DNA of 34,703 nucleotides from Sphingobacteriaceae bacterium (GCA_035303785.1 DATGRI010000012.1:1-34703); one strand, 5' to 3'. Counted from the stretch's first letter, positions 16,675 to 24,278 are shown. Notes: a model not told the origin generated them from the sequence alone. Numbers and translations are program-made.

Positions 16675-16878
16675 TTGGTCTTCACCTTGGAATTCGACTC
16701 CTTGGCCGATTTGGAAAGCACCATCAAGACCTTGCGGGAAAAGCACGACGTAACCGGCGAGTTTCACTACAAGCCCCTGGAAGGAGGCGGCTGGCGCTTG
16801 AAGGTCCACAGCGAGAAGCCCCTGCGGGACTCCACCATCGAGCGCCTCCCCGGCCGCTGGGTAGACATGCCCACCTGA
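16675..16878 (+). CDS. conserved-looking small protein of unknown function
   Basis: A 67-residue protein starting at TTG 16675 after an AAGGGCAGGTGG site. It is a mix of acidic, basic and hydrophobic residues with no membrane segment, signal or cysteine. An N-terminal stretch (FTLEFDSLADLESTIKTLRE) suggests beta-strand then amphipathic helix; two Gly-rich turns and a Trp-Arg-Leu-Lys strand follow, which would fit a small alpha/beta fold. I do not recognise the family. It is the first gene after the extended -10 promoter and lies 7 bases before coaE, so it is expressed with it. Confidence 0.65.
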   Translation: MVFTLEFDSLADLESTIKTLREKHDVTGEFHYKPLEGGGWRLKVHSEKPLRDSTIERLPGRWVDMPT

Positions 16879-16885
16879 TGGGATC

Positions 16886-17503
16886 ATGCTGGTCATCGGC
16901 TTGGGTGGAGGCATCGGCACTGGCAAATCCAGGGTGGCAGCCCAGCTGGCGGAATGGGGCGCCGTGGTCATCAGCGCCGACCAATTGGCCCGCCAGGCGG
17001 TGGAGCCCGGCACCCCCGGCTACCAGGCGGTGGTGGCCCGCTTCGGGGCCCAGGTGGTCAATCCCGACGGCACCTTGAACCGGCAGCGCCTGGGCCGGCT
17101 GGTGTTTGGCGACGAGCGGGCCCGCCAGACCTTGGAAGCCATCATTCATCCTTGGGTGCGGCAGGAGATGGCGCGGCGCGTGGAGGAACTGCGGGCGTCA
17201 CCCCAGCCGCCGCCCGCCGTTATCATCGAAGTCCCCCTGCTGCGTCCCGACAGCCCCCCGGTCCCCATGGATGAGATTTGGGTGGTCCACACCTCCTTGG
17301 AGACCCGCATCCGGCGGGTGATGGAGCGGGACGGGCTGTCCCGGGATGAAATCCTGGCCCGCATCCAGGCCCAGCCCAGCCAGGATGACCTGTTGCGCAG
17401 CGCCCACGCCGTCATCGACAACGACGGGCCGTGGGAACAGACGGTGGCCCGGCTGCAGCAGCTTTGGCAGAGCCGCGTGGCCGGCAAGGAGCGCCCCATT
17501 TGA
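16886..17503 (+). CDS. coaE: dephospho-CoA kinase
   Basis: Catalyses the last step of coenzyme A synthesis, ATP-dependent phosphorylation of dephospho-CoA at the 3' hydroxyl. It has 205 residues, the usual size. The P-loop GGGIGTGKS occupies about 7-15; the substrate segment VVISADQLARQAV and the IIHPWVRQEM region follow, then IEVPLL and the adenine-site region near SQDDLLRSAHAVIDN. The ATG is 7 bases after the preceding small gene, and its stop overlaps the TTG start of the transglycosylase. No other CoA gene is in the window. Confidence 0.95.
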   Translation: MLVIGLGGGIGTGKSRVAAQLAEWGAVVISADQLARQAVEPGTPGYQAVVARFGAQVVNPDGTLNRQRLGRLVFGDERARQTLEAIIHPWVRQEMARRVEELRASPQPPPAVIIEVPLLRPDSPPVPMDEIWVVHTSLETRIRRVMERDGLSRDEILARIQAQPSQDDLLRSAHAVIDNDGPWEQTVARLQQLWQSRVAGKERPI

Positions 17504-18081
17504 CCAGGCGGCTGGTGCGTTGGCTCTTTTGGCCCGCCCTTTTCCTGATGCTCCTGGCCGCCGCCCGCACAGTGTACCCCTTGCCCTACAAGGAATTGAT
17601 CATCAGCGAAGCTGAGAAGAACAACCTGGACCCCTTGCTGGTGGCGGCGGTCATCCGGGTGGAAAGCCGGTTCAATCCCACGGCCCGTTCCCACCGGGGC
17701 GCCGTGGGGCTGATGCAGATCATGCCCTCCACGGGAACGTGGATCGCCGAAAGGATGGGCAGGGAGCCCCCCGGCATCGCCGACCTGGAAGACCCCGCCG
17801 TCAATGTGCCCCTGGGCACATGGTACCTGGCCGATCTCCTCAAGGAATTCGGCCCGCTGGAGATCGCCCTGGCGGCCTACAACGCCGGGCGGGGCCATGT
17901 GGGGGAGTGGCTGGCCGGCGGCCTGGGCCCCGCCGGCGATGAATCCCTGGACTGGATTCCCTTTCCCGAGACCCGCAGCTTCGTCGGCCGGGTAATGCGG
18001 GACTACCGCCGCTACCGCTGGCTGTATCCCCGGCTGGCGTCGGCGGCGCCGTTGGAGTGGGTGAGCACCTTTGACCGGTGA
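17500..18081 (+). CDS. membrane-anchored lytic transglycosylase (SLT domain)
   Basis: Cleaves the glycan backbone of peptidoglycan with formation of 1,6-anhydromuramic acid, outside the membrane. It has 193 residues. An N-terminal hydrophobic anchor occupies about 9-28. The SLT domain has the catalytic Glu55 in VIRVESRFNP, then GAVGLMQIMPST and the C-terminal ALAAYNAG motif with GRGHVGEWL. The TTG at 17500 overlaps the coaE stop as TTGA and has AAGGAG 9 bases upstream, so it was preferred over a longer frame inside coaE. The size and order match Slt-type proteins that follow coaE in several Bacillota. Confidence 0.93.
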   Translation: MTRRLVRWLFWPALFLMLLAAARTVYPLPYKELIISEAEKNNLDPLLVAAVIRVESRFNPTARSHRGAVGLMQIMPSTGTWIAERMGREPPGIADLEDPAVNVPLGTWYLADLLKEFGPLEIALAAYNAGRGHVGEWLAGGLGPAGDESLDWIPFPETRSFVGRVMRDYRRYRWLYPRLASAAPLEWVSTFDR

Positions 18082-18124
18082 CGGGCCCCGGCAAGACAAG
18101 CACCAGGAGGAGCCTAGGCAGGAC

Positions 18125-18292
18125 ATGTCCGGCAAGGAGGCCGGCGACGGCCAGGAGCCGTCCCTGCCGGCCACGTGGCTGGACGCCCTGGCCCTGATTC
18201 TGGCTCTGTACCGGCTGCTGCTGCCCCTCCTGGCCGGGCTGCTGGCCCTGGTGGCCTTGATCTACCTGCTCCTGGTGCTGCGGTCCGCCTAG
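18125..18292 (+). CDS. small single-span membrane protein
   Basis: A 55-residue protein: a charged N-terminal 18 residues followed by a Leu-rich stretch of about 30 residues broken by a Tyr-Arg pair, ending in LRSA. It is probably one long or two short membrane helices. The ATG at 18125 is preceded by AGGAGGAG and GGCAGGA. A TTG at 18071 overlapping the transglycosylase is an alternative. No family is recognised. It is the last gene of the coaE unit. Confidence 0.5.
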   Translation: MSGKEAGDGQEPSLPATWLDALALILALYRLLLPLLAGLLALVALIYLLLVLRSA

Positions 18293-18316
18293 AGGCCGGC
18301 GGGCCGGCCGTCCATG

Positions 18317-18345
18317 TTGCCGTGAAACCAACCCTGTGGTATCAT
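18317..18345 (+). promoter_or_regulatory. promoter of tRNA-Leu(CAG)
   Basis: TTGCCG at 18317-18322, a 17-base spacer and TATCAT at 18340-18345. The start point is near 18352, 8 bases before the tRNA. Confidence 0.7.
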
Positions 18346-18359
18346 TGGGTACGCCGAAA

Positions 18360-18444
<85 letters not shown>

Positions 18445-18456
18445 ATCCCCGAACGA

Positions 18457-18495
18457 CGAAACCCTTGCCCGGTGGCAAGGGTTTCGCCCTTTTCT
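18457..18495 (+). terminator. intrinsic terminator after tRNA-Leu(CAG)
   Basis: A perfect 13-bp stem, CGAAACCCTTGCC (18457-18469) with GGCAAGGGTTTCG (18474-18486), a 4-base loop, then CCCTTTTCTC. Confidence 0.85.
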
Positions 18496-18547
18496 CAAAC
18501 TTTGCGTCCTGCACCGGGGCGGTGGCCGGCGCCGGGCCGGCCGGCCC

Positions 18548-19060
18548 TCAGTGGCCCAGGCCGGTGCTGTTCTTGGCCGTCAAGGTTTCGATTTCCAGTT
18601 CGTAAAGGATGATCCGGTCGATGAGGGGATAGCCCGGCTCCAATTCCCAGGACGGGTCGCCGTGCTTCTCCATCAGCTTGTCGAAGAACCAGTTCTTCTT
18701 GTCGTCGTCATCGATGATCTTCAAGAAGCCGTAGACGACGGCGCTGGTGTACACCAAAGCCGAAGTGCAGGCATGGCGCTTGCCGGGGATCAGGCGGCCC
18801 ATGGTGGACACTTCCAGGCAAACCCGGTTGTCGTGCTGGACGTTGGTCAGGAAGTGGCCCTGCCGGGCGCCGGTGTGCAGGTAGATGACGTCGCCGCCTT
18901 CGTAGACGTAAACCAAAGGGATGACGTAGGGCCATCCGTCGGGGCCTACCGTAGCCACGTGGGCCACCGACTGCTGCTTGAGAAATTCGCGGGCTTCGTC
19001 CAGAGGCATGTCGCGGCGCCGGGTGCGGCCCCGGAGGGAAGGCTGGGCTTCGCCGGTCAC
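18548..19060 (-). CDS. pyridoxamine 5'-phosphate oxidase-like FMN-binding split-barrel protein
   Basis: A 170-residue flavin-binding split-barrel protein. The N-terminal segment MPLDEAREFLKQQSVAHVAT and the strand DGWPYVIPLVYVY are typical of the branch that includes NimA-like reductases. The segment IYLHTGARQGHFLTNV followed by NRVCLEVST matches the FMN-phosphate and barrel region. The physiological substrate cannot be inferred. The GTG start at 19060 follows a GAAGGGGGCG site. It is transcribed divergently from tRNA-Leu(GAG) and convergently towards the tRNA-Leu(CAG) terminator. Confidence 0.85.
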   Translation of the reverse strand: MTGEAQPSLRGRTRRRDMPLDEAREFLKQQSVAHVATVGPDGWPYVIPLVYVYEGGDVIYLHTGARQGHFLTNVQHDNRVCLEVSTMGRLIPGKRHACTSALVYTSAVVYGFLKIIDDDDKKNWFFDKLMEKHGDPSWELEPGYPLIDRIILYELEIETLTAKNSTGLGH

Positions 19061-19106
19061 AAGTTTTCGCCCCCTTCGGCATGTGACCTGGAATTACCGC
19101 CATACT

Positions 19107-19135
19107 AACATATGCTGGGGGCAGGAGAATGAAAA
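19107..19135 (-). promoter_or_regulatory. candidate promoter of the split-barrel gene
   Basis: On the minus strand TTTTCA (19135-19130), a 17-base spacer and TATGTT (19112-19107). Each hexamer has four consensus matches; the spacing is ideal but the evidence is modest. Confidence 0.4.
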
Positions 19136-19164
19136 TTGTTGGATTTGGTTAGAATTCAGTGCTG

Positions 19165-19193
19165 TTGCGGGTGCAGGTGCACCCTGGTAGAAT
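19165..19193 (+). promoter_or_regulatory. promoter of tRNA-Leu(GAG), possibly also fba-glpX
   Basis: TTGCGG at 19165-19170, a 17-base spacer and TAGAAT at 19188-19193. The start point is near 19200, leaving a leader of about 75 bases before the tRNA that contains a GC-rich hairpin around 19228-19250. Confidence 0.65.
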
Positions 19194-19275
19194 GAATTTG
19201 CGATTGCTTGTACCCTCGCTTTGAACACGGCCTGCGCCCGATGGGCGGGCCTTCTATATGCGCGGTGGTGGATAT

Positions 19276-19363
19276 GCGGTGGTGGCGGAACAGGCAGACG
19301 CGCAGCGTTGAGGGCGCTGTGGGCATTACGCCCGTGGAGGTTCAAGTCCTCTCCACCGCACCA
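19276..19363 (+). tRNA. tRNA-Leu, anticodon GAG
   Basis: Acceptor GCGGTGG (19276-19282) pairs with CCACCGC (19353-19359). Discriminator A is at 19360 and the encoded CCA at 19361-19363. The anticodon stem CAGCG/CGCTG encloses GAG at 19310-19312. It has a long variable arm, and the T arm is around GGTTCAAGTCC. It reads CUC and CUU. Confidence 0.97.
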
Positions 19364-19364
19364 T

Positions 19365-19398
19365 GGGAGCGGTTCATGGGGCCGCTCCCTTATTGTTT
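19365..19398 (+). terminator. intrinsic terminator between tRNA-Leu(GAG) and fba
   Basis: Stem GGGAGCGG (19365-19372) and CCGCTCCC (19382-19389), a 9-base loop, then TTATTGTTT. It begins one base after the tRNA CCA. No separate promoter is evident between it and fba, so partial read-through may feed fba-glpX. Confidence 0.75.
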
Positions 19399-19434
19399 CC
19401 AACAGCGGTCAAATGAAGGAGAGAGGTGTTTCCG

Positions 19435-20289
19435 TTGGCCTTCGTACCAGCCCACGAGTTGATGGCTGATGCCGAACGGGGCAACTACGCCGTCGGTGCG
19501 TTCAACGTCAACAACATGGAGATCCTGCAGGCCATCGTGGCGGCGGCCAAGGAGGAGCGGTCGCCCGTCATCCTGCAGGCCAGCCAGGGCGCCATCAAGT
19601 ATGCCGGCATCAACTACATCACCGCCCTGGCCCGGGTGGCTGCCTCTGAGGTGGACGTGCCCGTAGCCCTGCACCTGGACCACGGGCCCAGTTTCGAGCA
19701 GGCCATGGAGTGCATCCGGCACGGCTTCAGTTCCGTAATGTATGACGGTTCCCACCTGCCCTTGGAGGAGAACATCGCCATCACCCGCCAGGTGGTGGAA
19801 GCCGCCCACGCCGTCGGCGTCTCCGTAGAAGGGGAAATCGGCCGGCTGGTGGGCATCGAGGACAACATCCAAGTTTCCGAACTGGAAGGCGCTCTGACGG
19901 ACCCCGACGAGGCCAAGAAGTTCGTTGAAGAGACGGGCATCGACATGGTGGCGGTGGCCATCGGCTCCCGGCACGGCTTCTACAAGGGCGAGCCCAAGCT
20001 GGACTTCGACCGGCTGGAGGCCATCCGGGAGCGGGTGAACGTGCCCATCGTCCTCCACGGTGGCTCCGGCATCCCCGAAAGCCACATCCGCCGGGCCATC
20101 GAACTGGGCGTGCGCAAGATCAACATCGACACCGAACTGCGGGACGTGTTCGTCCGCGCCGCCCGCGGCATCATGGATGAAAAGCCCGACGAAATCGATC
20201 CCCGCAAGATCCTCGGCCCCGCCCGGGAGCAGATGAAAGAAAAGGTAAAGGAAAAGATGCGCCTGTTCGGCAGCTCCGGGAGGGCTTGA
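19435..20289 (+). CDS. fba: class II fructose-bisphosphate aldolase
   Basis: Reversible cleavage of fructose 1,6-bisphosphate to dihydroxyacetone phosphate and glyceraldehyde 3-phosphate. It has 284 residues, normal for zinc-dependent class II aldolases. Motifs: GAFNVNNME near 21, LHLDHG with Asp82 and His83, VEGEIGRLVG near 130, the GSRHGFYKG segment with a zinc-binding His, HGGSGIP, and the substrate phosphate segment KINIDTELR. The TTG at 19435 was chosen because GAGAGGTG ends 6 bases before it; the GTG at 19426 lies inside that site. glpX follows after one base, so the pair is a gluconeogenic unit. Confidence 0.96.
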   Translation: MAFVPAHELMADAERGNYAVGAFNVNNMEILQAIVAAAKEERSPVILQASQGAIKYAGINYITALARVAASEVDVPVALHLDHGPSFEQAMECIRHGFSSVMYDGSHLPLEENIAITRQVVEAAHAVGVSVEGEIGRLVGIEDNIQVSELEGALTDPDEAKKFVEETGIDMVAVAIGSRHGFYKGEPKLDFDRLEAIRERVNVPIVLHGGSGIPESHIRRAIELGVRKINIDTELRDVFVRAARGIMDEKPDEIDPRKILGPAREQMKEKVKEKMRLFGSSGRA

Positions 20290-20290
20290 G

Positions 20291-21268
20291 GTGCAGCGGG
20301 AACTTACCCTGGAATTAGTGCGGGTCACCGAGGCGGCCGCCCTGGCGGCGGCCCGCTGGATGGGCCGGGGCGACCGCAAGCAGGCCGACCAGGCCGCCGT
20401 GGATGCCATGCGGGCCCTGTTCGACACGGTGGACGTGAAGGGCACCGTGGTCATCGGTGAAGGGGAGATCGACGAGGCCCCCATGCTCTACATCGGCGAG
20501 GAAGTGGGCACGGGGCAAGGTCCCGAGGTGGACATCGCCGTCGATCCCCTGGAAGGCACCAACCTGGTGGCCTTGGGCCTGCCCAACGCCCTTTCCGTAG
20601 TGGCGGCGGCGCCCCGGGGCTGCCTGCTTCACGCCCCCGACATCTACATGGACAAGATCGCTGTCGGGCCCGCCTGTGTGGGCAAGGTCAGCCTGGACGC
20701 CTCCGTGACCGAGAACCTCCAGGCCGTGGCCGACGCCCTGGGCAAGAAGGTGGCCGACGTGACGGCCATCATCCTGGACCGGCCCCGGCACGAGCAGCTG
20801 GTGAAGGAAGTGCGGGAGGCAGGAGCCCGCATCCGCCTCATCTCCGACGGTGACGTGGCGGCGGCCATTGCCACCGCCCTGCCCGGCACCGGCATCGACG
20901 TCATGTTCGGCATCGGCGGCGCCCCAGAAGGGGTCCTTGCCGCCGCCGCCCTCAAGTGCCTGGGCGGCGAGATTCAAGGCCGGCTCAAGCCCCGCAATGA
21001 CGAGGAGCGGCAGAGGGCGGCCGACATGCTGGGGGGCGATCCCGAGCGGCTGCTGCTGATGGACGATTTGGTGCGCAGCCGCGACGTCATCTTCGCCTGC
21101 ACCGGCATCACCAAGGGCGATATGCTGGACGGCGTCCGCTTCACCGCCGAAGGGGCCATCACCCAGTCCCTGGCCATGCGGGCCCACACCGGCACCGTGC
21201 GGGACATCCGGGCCATCCACCATCCCGAGCGGAAGCCCGTCATCGGCTCTTTGTTCAACGAGGAGTGA
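20291..21268 (+). CDS. glpX: class II fructose-1,6-bisphosphatase
   Basis: Hydrolyses fructose 1,6-bisphosphate to fructose 6-phosphate, the irreversible step opposite phosphofructokinase. It has 325 residues. Metal and substrate motifs: GEGEIDEAPMLYIGEE near 57-72, DPLEGTN near 88, LDRPRHEQLV, LISDGDVAAAI and GIGGAPEGVLAAAA. The GTG start is one base after the fba stop with GGGAGGG just upstream, so translation is coupled. Together with pfkA and pyk at the left end, the window encodes enzymes for both directions of the lower Embden-Meyerhof pathway, from separate promoters. Confidence 0.96.
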   Translation: MQRELTLELVRVTEAAALAAARWMGRGDRKQADQAAVDAMRALFDTVDVKGTVVIGEGEIDEAPMLYIGEEVGTGQGPEVDIAVDPLEGTNLVALGLPNALSVVAAAPRGCLLHAPDIYMDKIAVGPACVGKVSLDASVTENLQAVADALGKKVADVTAIILDRPRHEQLVKEVREAGARIRLISDGDVAAAIATALPGTGIDVMFGIGGAPEGVLAAAALKCLGGEIQGRLKPRNDEERQRAADMLGGDPERLLLMDDLVRSRDVIFACTGITKGDMLDGVRFTAEGAITQSLAMRAHTGTVRDIRAIHHPERKPVIGSLFNEE

Positions 21269-21385
21269 CGCCGGAAAGTAGCCCGCAAGACGACGGGGCT
21301 GGACGCCAGAAAACAGCATCCATTGCATATCCTGCCGCTGCCGTGATGGGGGTCCCTGGCCGTCACCGGGGCATGCTAAGGGTCG

Positions 21386-21784
21386 ATGAGACCCGGAGCC
21401 GTAGTTCTTGCCAAGGTAGGCTGGACCTTCACCGCCCTCTGGCTGGCCCTGAGGGTCACGGGCAGCGGCAGCATGCTCTTGCCCGTGGTTGCGGCACTCC
21501 TTTACAGCGCTATCGCCTATCCCTTGGTGGATAGGCCTTTTCTTTTCCGGCCGGGGCAGGCCATAGGCCGCAACTGGGCCGCCTGCATCGGCGAGGGCCT
21601 GCTGGTGGTGGTCCTGACGTGGGCCTTGGCCGGCATCCTGCCCAATGCCCAGGTGAGCGGGCCGGCCCTGCTCCTGGCCGGCACCGGCGTGGCGGTGGGG
21701 GAGTGGTTCGTCCACCTGGCCTTGCGGGGTCCCGTCCCCGTGTCGGAGCGGCATAACCGGCCTCCGGGGATCAGCGATGAATGA
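21386..21784 (+). CDS. DUF2512-like four-helix membrane protein
   Basis: A 132-residue hydrophobic protein with four predicted membrane helices at about 8-25, 30-47, 68-85 and 92-112. The pattern (Lys-containing first helix, Asp-Arg-Pro-Phe after the second, small C-terminal polar tail) resembles DUF2512/YndM-type proteins of spore-forming Bacillota, whose role is unknown. The ATG at 21386 has an AAGGGT site. The next small gene begins near its stop. The family assignment is by overall appearance only. Confidence 0.6.
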   Translation: MRPGAVVLAKVGWTFTALWLALRVTGSGSMLLPVVAALLYSAIAYPLVDRPFLFRPGQAIGRNWAACIGEGLLVVVLTWALAGILPNAQVSGPALLLAGTGVAVGEWFVHLALRGPVPVSERHNRPPGISDE

Positions 21785-21800
21785 CGGCCGGAGACGAATG

Positions 21801-22070
21801 ATGAAGTCGAAAGGGGCGGTTGCCGTGGCTAAAGGCAAGAAGGACCGGCGTCGCCGGAATCCCGGCGATGTGCCGGCGGGGCCGGCCCGGGGCATCCAGC
21901 CGGGCCGCAGCCTGGTAGGGACCGAAAACCCCGATGACCTGGAGGACATGGAGATCGGCGCCATTCCCGGAGTGCCCGCTTCGCCGCCGCCCGGCCAGAG
22001 GCAGCGGGATGGAGAGCGGCAGGGGCCACACCGGCGCCGGCCCCAAAGCCGCCGGGGACGCCTGCCCTAA
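21801..22070 (+). CDS. small basic low-complexity protein, unknown
   Basis: About 89 residues. The N-terminus is Lys/Arg-rich (a GKKDRRRR cluster), the centre contains an acidic patch (ENPDDLEDMEIG) and the C-terminus is Pro/Gln/Arg-rich. No fold or family is recognised and the protein is probably disordered. The ATG at 21801 has GGAGA 6 bases upstream; ATG 21777, overlapping the previous stop, and GTG 21825, behind AAAGGGGCGG, are alternatives. It is followed by a strong terminator, which supports transcription through this frame. Confidence 0.45.
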   Translation: MKSKGAVAVAKGKKDRRRRNPGDVPAGPARGIQPGRSLVGTENPDDLEDMEIGAIPGVPASPPPGQRQRDGERQGPHRRRPQSRRGRLP

Positions 22071-22079
22071 TAAGCGAAA

Positions 22080-22106
22080 GGGTGCCGTCCCTCGGGGGCG
22101 GCACCC
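22080..22106. terminator. bidirectional terminator between convergent units
   Basis: GGGTGCCG (22080-22087) pairs with CGGCACCC (22099-22106), with an inner CCC/GGG extension. ATTTTA follows on the plus strand and TTTCGCTT on the minus strand, so it can serve both the small basic gene and the ferredoxin gene. Confidence 0.65.
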
Positions 22107-22162
22107 ATGAATTTTACAAGGAATAGCCACGTTTGAGTCAGGTCCGGCTTCAGCCGCACCCG

Positions 22163-22609
22163 TCAGACCACCGACTCCTCCACCTCTTCGGGCAGGGTGC
22201 CCGGCCTCACCACCAGGATGGCCCGCTTCAAGCAGACATCCTCGCACAGGAAGCAGCCCACGCAGGACTTGGCATCCACCAGCTGGGCGGTGCCGTGGAA
22301 GGAGGTGCCGTCGCCGGAAATGGCCAGGCAGTCGAAGGGGCAGACGTCCACGCAGTAGGTGCAGCCGGTGCAGTACTCCTCGATGACCACCGGCTTGGGC
22401 CATTCGTTGCGCCGGATGCGGGCCGCCTGGTTGCCTTCCTCATCAAAAATGCAGGCAGCGGGGCACACCCGGCCGCAAACGCCGCAGTCGATGCAAATGT
22501 TGGCGTCGATGCTGTGGATCACACCCCGGTCGCCGGTGATGCAGTCGACCGGGCAGACGTTGACACATGCCGTACACCCGATGCAGGCTTCGGTAATGCG
22601 GTGGGCCAA
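22163..22609 (-). CDS. polyferredoxin with four [4Fe-4S] binding motifs
   Basis: A soluble electron carrier of 148 residues. Four complete C-x2-C-x2-C-x3-C motifs occur at 9-19, 39-49, 80-90 and 116-126, arranged as two double modules separated by an Arg/Trp/Pro segment near 65-75. The last motif lacks the usual following Pro. The C-terminus is acidic. The TTG start at 22609 follows GGAAGGGGATGA. It has its own extended -10 promoter inside the end of the upstream gene, so it can be expressed apart from the cytochrome operon. The electron partner is unknown; linkage to the quinol:cytochrome c oxidoreductase is suggestive only. Confidence 0.92.
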   Translation of the reverse strand: MAHRITEACIGCTACVNVCPVDCITGDRGVIHSIDANICIDCGVCGRVCPAACIFDEEGNQAARIRRNEWPKPVVIEEYCTGCTYCVDVCPFDCLAISGDGTSFHGTAQLVDAKSCVGCFLCEDVCLKRAILVVRPGTLPEEVEESVV

Positions 22610-22639
22610 CTAAATCATCCCCTTCCGGCGACTCACCGT

Positions 22640-22648
22640 ATTATAGCA
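22640..22648 (-). promoter_or_regulatory. extended -10 promoter of the polyferredoxin
   Basis: TGC followed by a perfect TATAAT on the minus strand (22648-22640). The TATAAT overlaps the TAA stop codon of the upstream NERD-like gene. No good -35 is seen. The start point is near 22633, about 24 bases before the TTG start codon. Confidence 0.55.
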
Positions 22649-23324
22649 TTCCGGCAAAGAAGCTGTGTAGCCGCTGCTGGTCGTCGGGCCCCGGCTCCCC
22701 CTCCCGGACGCTTTCATAGGGGTCGGGGGACTGGTCGTATTTCTCCAGGTGTTCAGCCAACTGCTCCGGGGCCACCAGGGGCAGCCCTTCCACCACCAGG
22801 GCGCCCGGCTCGTCGGAGGGCGCGGCCAGGGTGGCCAGCAGGGCGGGCTGGACGGCGTAGTTGGCTACGCCCTGGCCCTGCAACAGCCGGTGGCAGAGCC
22901 GGTAGGCCTCCCACAGACGGGCGGCGATGCGCTTGCGCCGCTGCAGCCGGCCGGTGGACCGGGTGTGGGGCGGTGTTTCATCCACCGCCAGCAAGTGGAC
23001 TGCTCCCCGGCCCACGATCAAGTATTCCACGTCCACTTTGCGCCCCTGGCCGTCGGTCAGGGCCACCTGGGGCACCAGCAGGAAGCCTTCCGGCAGGCTT
23101 TCCAGGGCTTCCCGCAATTTGCGCCGGCCCTCGGCGGTCACCGCCGTGACAAATACCCGGGTGCCCAGGTAGCCGATGATGACGATGCCGATGGTGCCGA
23201 ACATCCGGTACAGGCCTATGCCCGTGGTTTGATAAGCCCGGAAAAGACTGCCCACCCCGTAGGCTACAACGGCGGCGGTTATGAGCCATGGGGTGGGCGA
23301 AGGTTCTCGGGGTGTCACGGACAT
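22641..23324 (-). CDS. membrane protein with NERD-like domain
   Basis: A 227-residue protein. Two hydrophobic segments occur at about 13-30 and 40-60. A soluble part follows in which DVEYLIVGRGAVHLLAVDE (near 98-116) resembles the core strand pattern of nuclease-related NERD domains, then an Arg-rich region and an acidic C-terminus. The catalytic residues of active nucleases are not clearly visible, so nuclease activity is not claimed. The ATG overlaps the stop of the cytochrome c gene as TAATG, which implies coupling. It is the last gene of the cytochrome operon before the separately promoted ferredoxin. Confidence 0.6.
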   Translation of the reverse strand: MSVTPREPSPTPWLITAAVVAYGVGSLFRAYQTTGIGLYRMFGTIGIVIIGYLGTRVFVTAVTAEGRRKLREALESLPEGFLLVPQVALTDGQGRKVDVEYLIVGRGAVHLLAVDETPPHTRSTGRLQRRKRIAARLWEAYRLCHRLLQGQGVANYAVQPALLATLAAPSDEPGALVVEGLPLVAPEQLAEHLEKYDQSPDPYESVREGEPGPDDQQRLHSFFAGML

Positions 23325-24241
23325 TACGGCTTCAAGCCCGACAGGTATTCAATCATGATCTCGATATCTTCTTCAGTAGCCCCCAGCTGCTTGAGGGGGT
23401 TGGGCATGATGGTCTTATGGTCGCCCTGCCAATCGGCCACGATTTCCTTGGGCTCGTTGTTGCCCCACCAGATGGTGGGCATGCGGGGCTCCACGTTCTC
23501 CGTATCCGTCAGCCACCGGCGCAGGAATTCGGGCGTAGTCCAGTGGCCCACGTCGGCCAGGTTGGGGCCGAAGGGACGGCCGTAATCGCCGATGACGTGG
23601 CAGGTGATGCAGGCCCGCTCGATCATAAGCTGGCGGCCCCGGTCGTTCACTGCCCTGGACACTCCCACAGCCTCGGGCAAGTCGGAGGGCTCGATGGGCA
23701 CCTCGACGGAAATCATCTCATCCGGGTTTTCCGGGTTGGGCTGCTGGACCATCTTGGTGGTCACCGCCGGCGGGATCAAGGGGGTGACGTCGCGGAAGTC
23801 ACCCTCGGTAAGGAACACCACCAGATCCTCCACCTGCTGCTCGTTGAGGGGACCACCGTTCTCCTTCCCGAAGACGGGCATGGCCGTATGGGATTCGATG
23901 GTGCCGTCTTCGTGGTGGATCCAGGTGGTGGTGGCGTTGCCGCCACGACCCCGGGCGATGGTCCGGGTCAGGAACTCCCGGGTAGCCTCCATTTCGAGGG
24001 CGGTGCCTTCGCGCCATTCAGCCCGGAGGAGAGGCGGGCCGACCACGCCCTCACCGATGGGCCCGTGGCAAATGACGCAGTTTTCGGCGTACAGCTTGGC
24101 CCCCCGGGCGGCTTGCACCTCCGTCAGCCGCTCGCCGCCCTCGGCCAAGCGCCAGCCCTCGGTCATCCATGCGAATTGAAAGACCAATATGGTGAACCAC
24201 AGGACTAAAAGCGCAATAAGTTTTGTCTGCGGCGACCTCAC
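23324..24241 (-). CDS. membrane-anchored diheme cytochrome c of the quinol:cytochrome c reductase
   Basis: The electron-accepting c-type subunit of the bc complex. It has 305 residues. One N-terminal anchor occupies about 8-25. Two haem-binding sites, CVICH at 55-59 and CITCH at 211-215, mark two cytochrome c domains; Met121 and Met279 are plausible axial ligands. Between the domains is an acidic Pro/Asn-rich linker (165-185). The GTG at 24241 was chosen because AAAGGGGTCAGG precedes it and the anchor follows directly; the longer frame overlaps the 45-residue gene. Diheme cytochromes in this position are known from heliobacterial b6c-type complexes. Confidence 0.9.
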   Translation of the reverse strand: MRSPQTKLIALLVLWFTILVFQFAWMTEGWRLAEGGERLTEVQAARGAKLYAENCVICHGPIGEGVVGPPLLRAEWREGTALEMEATREFLTRTIARGRGGNATTTWIHHEDGTIESHTAMPVFGKENGGPLNEQQVEDLVVFLTEGDFRDVTPLIPPAVTTKMVQQPNPENPDEMISVEVPIEPSDLPEAVGVSRAVNDRGRQLMIERACITCHVIGDYGRPFGPNLADVGHWTTPEFLRRWLTDTENVEPRMPTIWWGNNEPKEIVADWQGDHKTIMPNPLKQLGATEEDIEIMIEYLSGLKP

Positions 24242-24278
24242 CGGTGCCTGACCCCTTTCCGCCGGCTGGGTGCCGGTA

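Noticed and set aside
18295-18310. GGCCGG/CCGGCC palindrome after the small membrane protein gene
   Set aside because: GC-only palindromes of this length are expected in such a GC-rich sequence and no T-run follows.
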